Shown here: positions 61,079-64,000 of the stretch, one piece after another
Position numbering within the stretch: the first letter of the stretch is position 1
Layout of the letters: each line of letters opens with the position of its first letter
Source of the DNA: Bradyrhizobium barranii subsp. barranii
GTDB taxonomy: Bacteria; Pseudomonadota; Alphaproteobacteria; Rhizobiales; Xanthobacteraceae
Length of the DNA stretch: 64,000 nucleotides
Assembly (NCBI RefSeq): GCF_017565645.3
Contig: NZ_CP086136.1
Coordinates: 8,415,501-8,479,500 of the forward strand
Direction: 5' to 3'
Notes under the pieces: generated by a model
The model's database searches: none
What the model saw: only the letters and a program-made list of their open reading frames with translations
What the model was told of the DNA's origin: nothing
Made by a program: the position numbers and the translations under genes

Positions 61079-63022
61079 TCAACCGGCCTGTTTCACACGC
61101 ATGTACCATTCGACGAGCCGGCGAACCTGACGCTCGGTGTAGCCGCGCTCCACCATGCGTGCGACGAACTCGCCGTGCTTCTTCTCCGTCTCGCCGTCCT
61201 TCTTCGACCCGAAGGAGATGACCGGAAGCAGGTCCTCGACCTGCGAGAATATCCGCTTTTCGATCACGTCGCGAATCTTCTCGTAGGAAATCCAGGTCGG
61301 ATTCTTGCCTCCGTTCTGGGCCCGCGACCGTAACGAGAATTTGACCACCTCGTTGCGGAAGTCCTTCGGGTTGGCGATGCCCGCCGGCTTCTCGATTTTG
61401 GTCAGTTCCTGGTTCAAAAGCTCGCGATCGAGCAGCTGGCCGGTGTCGGCATCCTTGAAGTCCTGATCCTCGATCCAGGCATCGGCGTAGTCGACGTAGC
61501 GGTCGAACAGATTCTGGCCGTAATCCGAGTAGGATTCGAGATAGGCCTTCTGGATCTCGTTGCCGATGAACTCGGCGTAGCGCGGCGCCAGGTCCGCCTT
61601 GATGAATTCGAGATAGCGCTTCTCGACTTCCTCCGGGAGCTGCTCGCGGCGGATCGACTGCTCCAGCGCGTACATCAGATGCACGGCGTCGGCAGCGACT
61701 TCCTGCGGATCGTGGTTGAAGGTCGCAGCCAGGATCTTGAAGGCGAAGCGGGTGGAGACGCCGTCCATGCCCTCGTCGACGCCGGCGGCATCACGATATT
61801 CCTGGACGCTCCGTGCCTTCGGATCGGATTCCTTCAGGCTCTCGCCGTCATAGACCCGCATCTTGCCGAACAGCGTGGAGTTCTCGTGCTTGCGCAGGCG
61901 CGACATCACCGAGAACCGCGCCAGCGTCTCCAGGGTCGAGGGTGCGCACGGCGCGGCCGCCAGCTCCGAGCCCTGGATCAGCTTTTCGTAGATCTTCTGC
62001 TCTTCGGTGGCCCGGAGGCAGTACGGCACCTTGATCACGCAGATGCGGTCGATGAAGGCCTCGTTGTTCTTGTTGGCCTTGAAGCTCGACCACTCGGCTT
62101 CGTTCGAGTGCGCGAGGATCACGCCGGTGAACGGGATCGCGCCGATATTCTCGGTGCCGATGTAGTTGCCCTCCTGCGTTGCGGTGAGCAGCGGGTGCAG
62201 CATCTTGATCGGCGCCTTGAACATCTCGACGAATTCAAGGATGCCCTGGTTGGCGCGGTTGAGGCCGCCCGAATAGCTGTAGGCGTCGGGATCGTTCTGC
62301 GCGTAGGTCTCGAGCTTGCGGATATCGACCTTGCCGACCAGCGAGGAGATGTCCTGGTTGTTCTCGTCACCAGGCTCGGTCTTGGAGACCGCGATCTGGC
62401 GCAGCCGCGACGGCTGGATTTTTGCGACTCTGAACTGAGAAATGTCACCGCCGAAGGCTTCCAGCCGCTTGTAGCACCACGGGCTCATCAGGCCGGTGAG
62501 GCGACGGCGCGGAATGCCGTACTTCTCTTCCAGCATCGGTCCGAGATGATCGGGATCGAACAGGCTGAGCGGGCTTTCAAACACCGGGCTCAATTCATCG
62601 CCGGCTTTGAGCACGTAGATCGGCTGCACTTCCATCAGCGACTTGAGCCGCTCGGCGAGCGAGGATTTGCCGCCGCCGACCGGGCCGAGCAGATAGAGGA
62701 TCTGCTTGCGCTCTTCGAGCCCCTGCGCCGCGTGACGGAAGAAACCGACGATGCGCTCGATGGTTTCTTCCATGCCGTAGAAGCCGGCGAAGGCCGGATA
62801 GGTCCGGATGGTGCGGTTCAAAAAAATACGGCCAAGGCGTGGGTCCTTGGCCGTGTCAATCGTCTGAGGCTCACCGATCGCTGCTAGCAGTCGTTCGGCC
62901 GCGTTCGCGTATTTCATGGGATCGCTTCGACACGATTCCAGATATTCCGCCATCGACATGTCGTGTTGGCTTCTCGCCTCGAACGACTTAGCGAAAGCGT
63001 TGAATAGAGAATCGTTATACAT
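61079..63022 (-). CDS. prkA: PrkA family serine protein kinase
   Basis: 647 residues from ATG 63022 (GGAGAGG just upstream); a GTG at 63049 is in frame but has no SD and would add nine residues not seen in relatives. The AAA-like nucleotide site is LLGPVGGGKSSLAERL (about 111-126). Family blocks: MSPWCYKRLEAFGGDISQF, GILEFVEMFKAPIKMLHPLL and LILAHSNEAEW-type segment. The C-terminal third is the PrkA kinase-like domain. Related to YeaG of enterobacteria, a stress-related kinase. First gene of the operon, behind an EcfG-type promoter. Confidence 0.95.
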   Translation of the reverse strand: MYNDSLFNAFAKSFEARSQHDMSMAEYLESCRSDPMKYANAAERLLAAIGEPQTIDTAKDPRLGRIFLNRTIRTYPAFAGFYGMEETIERIVGFFRHAAQGLEERKQILYLLGPVGGGKSSLAERLKSLMEVQPIYVLKAGDELSPVFESPLSLFDPDHLGPMLEEKYGIPRRRLTGLMSPWCYKRLEAFGGDISQFRVAKIQPSRLRQIAVSKTEPGDENNQDISSLVGKVDIRKLETYAQNDPDAYSYSGGLNRANQGILEFVEMFKAPIKMLHPLLTATQEGNYIGTENIGAIPFTGVILAHSNEAEWSSFKANKNNEAFIDRICVIKVPYCLRATEEQKIYEKLIQGSELAAAPCAPSTLETLARFSVMSRLRKHENSTLFGKMRVYDGESLKESDPKARSVQEYRDAAGVDEGMDGVSTRFAFKILAATFNHDPQEVAADAVHLMYALEQSIRREQLPEEVEKRYLEFIKADLAPRYAEFIGNEIQKAYLESYSDYGQNLFDRYVDYADAWIEDQDFKDADTGQLLDRELLNQELTKIEKPAGIANPKDFRNEVVKFSLRSRAQNGGKNPTWISYEKIRDVIEKRIFSQVEDLLPVISFGSKKDGETEKKHGEFVARMVERGYTERQVRRLVEWYMRVKQAG

Positions 63023-63057
63023 GATCCCTCTCCGCGTGAGTTCCGCCACAAGCTGAA

Positions 63058-63083
63058 ACGAAAGCAGTTACCGGACCGTTCCT
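63058..63083 (-). promoter_or_regulatory. EcfG-type (general stress response) promoter of prkA-yeaH-spoVR
   Basis: On the minus strand GGAAC (63083-63079), a 17-base spacer and CGTT (63061-63058) match the GGAAC-N16/17-CGTT consensus of the alphaproteobacterial general-stress sigma factor EcfG. It lies about 35 bases upstream of the start codon, which leaves room for a short leader. Confidence 0.75.
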
Positions 63084-63321
63084 CAGGCCATTTCGAATCA
63101 GCGTGAGCACATGACGATCATTGGACACCCTGGTGCCAACACGACGCAACGCACAACGTAGGCACTCGTTGAGTTACGAACAGGCACATGCCTGTAATTT
63201 GTGCGAATCTGTATCTATCTTCGCTCATTTCCAGAAAATGTCACTTGGTCGCAACATCCGGGCATTACCGGGGATGAGCCCATCCGGCACTGCAACATGG
63301 AGCGATCTGCGAGCGGCAATC

Positions 63322-63963
63322 TTATGACGCTTGTACGGCGAAGCCTTGCGTGCCGCGTTCATCTTCCTGCTGCAATGCGGTGCGCGCAGCGCTCGCAGCA
63401 TGACAATCGCGGCAAGCGCGCAGCAGTGTATCAAAATCGGTCGCCAAACCCTCGGAGCGGATGACAATCCGTTCATTCTGCCGTTCGTTCTCCGCACGGT
63501 GCGCCAAGGTGCTCATGGTGCAGAGCTGCCGCTGCAAGGCCGGCGTCAGCGTCAGCACGATCGCCTTGTGGCCGCGGCCTTCCTCAGTCGAAACCTCCGC
63601 AATCGAGTCCCACAGCAGAAATTCGTTGCCGATGCGGAGGTCGCGGATGCCATAGGGGGTGACGATCACCACCGGTCCCCGCTCGGCGGGCAGCAGCCAG
63701 ATCAGCCGGCCGGTCACCAGGCCGAATAGCACGACGCCGGCATAGCCGACCGTCGTATCGTAGTCGCCCAGACCGTCCCACCAGTCGAAGGCAAGGGTCG
63801 CACTGAACAGGGTCATCGCGAAGCCCGCCGCGACCAGCAGCCGCAGCTGGGTCGTACACGGGCTGATTTCGAGATCGTGGGTCGCATCGATGCATGCGGC
63901 CGGCGCGACCGATTGCGGGCTGTCGGCAACAGCGAGCGTCAGGCGGTCATGATGTGCGTGCAT
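63322..63963 (-). CDS. STM3941-like membrane protein (paralogue of the one at 55220)
   Basis: 213 residues. Two membrane segments (about 41-61 and 70-91) are followed by VVIVTPYGIRDLRIGNEFLLW, closely parallel to VVFISRVGIRDLRLADETIAW in the other copy. The N-terminal 35 residues are polar and His-rich at the start (MHAHHDR); the C-terminus is Cys/Ala-rich. ATG 63963 is the first start. The promoter region lies beyond the right edge. Function unknown. Confidence 0.7.
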   Translation of the reverse strand: MHAHHDRLTLAVADSPQSVAPAACIDATHDLEISPCTTQLRLLVAAGFAMTLFSATLAFDWWDGLGDYDTTVGYAGVVLFGLVTGRLIWLLPAERGPVVIVTPYGIRDLRIGNEFLLWDSIAEVSTEEGRGHKAIVLTLTPALQRQLCTMSTLAHRAENERQNERIVIRSEGLATDFDTLLRACRDCHAASAARTALQQEDERGTQGFAVQAS

Positions 63964-64000
63964 GCTCTTTTCCCCAGCATGGCCATTCGCGGCCGAGCGA

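Noticed and set aside
1..64000. tRNA or rRNA genes
   Set aside because: No cloverleaf-like segment with the T-loop consensus and no rRNA-like sequence was noticed on either strand by eye; a tRNA covariance search would settle this.

Overview
The window is GC-rich alphaproteobacterial chromosome, most probably from Bradyrhizobium or a close Bradyrhizobiaceae relative. The reasons are a complete pqqABCDE cluster, a canonical rhizobial EcfG-type promoter (GGAAC-N17-CGTT) in front of prkA, DUF6894 and STM3941-like genes, and several families of dispersed intergenic palindromic repeats of the kind common in that group. This assignment is inferred from gene content and style, not from a marker gene. 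No rRNA, tRNA, CRISPR array or prophage was seen.

Layout, left to right. 1-2922: the 5' part of a SAM-domain adenylate cyclase running off the left edge, a small membrane protein and an AraC regulator. 3144-11781: a six-gene minus-strand operon (substrate-binding protein, two permeases, FAD amino-acid-oxidase-like enzyme, D-2-hydroxyacid dehydrogenase, fused double ATPase) facing a divergent XRE-cupin regulator; it reads as uptake plus first catabolic steps for a peptide- or opine-like compound. 11916-17052: a hybrid histidine kinase broken by one missing base, then an AraC regulator divergent from a cupin protein and a flavin monooxygenase. 17155-19330: secreted proteins of unknown function, including an untracked 37-residue cysteine-rich peptide. 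19444-25356: a periplasmic phosphoesterase with His/Asp-rich ends followed by a frameshifted di-heme peroxidase, a beta-propeller protein, a GNAT enzyme and a lone solute-binding protein. 25595-36909: an RND efflux pair, an MFS transporter with divergent AraC regulator, malonyl-CoA decarboxylase, a frameshifted MmgE/PrpD gene and a DUF418 membrane protein.

37033-39712 is an enolase-superfamily gene split by a 1.5-kb IS110-family element; removing the element restores the reading frame exactly. The element has a long non-coding 3' end with stem-loops, as expected for a bridge-RNA-bearing IS1111-type insertion sequence. 39900-42503: an amidase, glutathione peroxidase and DUF3297 operon plus a DUF6894 gene. 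42751-47151: pqqA, a large stem-loop, then tightly coupled pqqBCDE and a proline-iminopeptidase-like hydrolase. 48208-52876: a three-gene 2-oxoacid:ferredoxin oxidoreductase operon (flavoprotein/ferredoxin subunit plus alpha and beta). 52877-54957: a receptor-like adenylate cyclase fused to a SUMF1-like periplasmic domain, with a secreted DUF4399 partner. 56500-58010: an ArsR-SRPBCC-membrane protein-DUF1801 operon behind two tandem operators. 58241-63083: the spoVR-yeaH-prkA stress operon behind an EcfG promoter. The right end holds a second STM3941-like membrane protein.

Four otherwise well-conserved genes (histidine kinase, peroxidase, MmgE/PrpD, DsrE) each lack exactly one base. Either all four are decaying, or the assembly has a deletion-type error bias; this should be settled before calling them pseudogenes.
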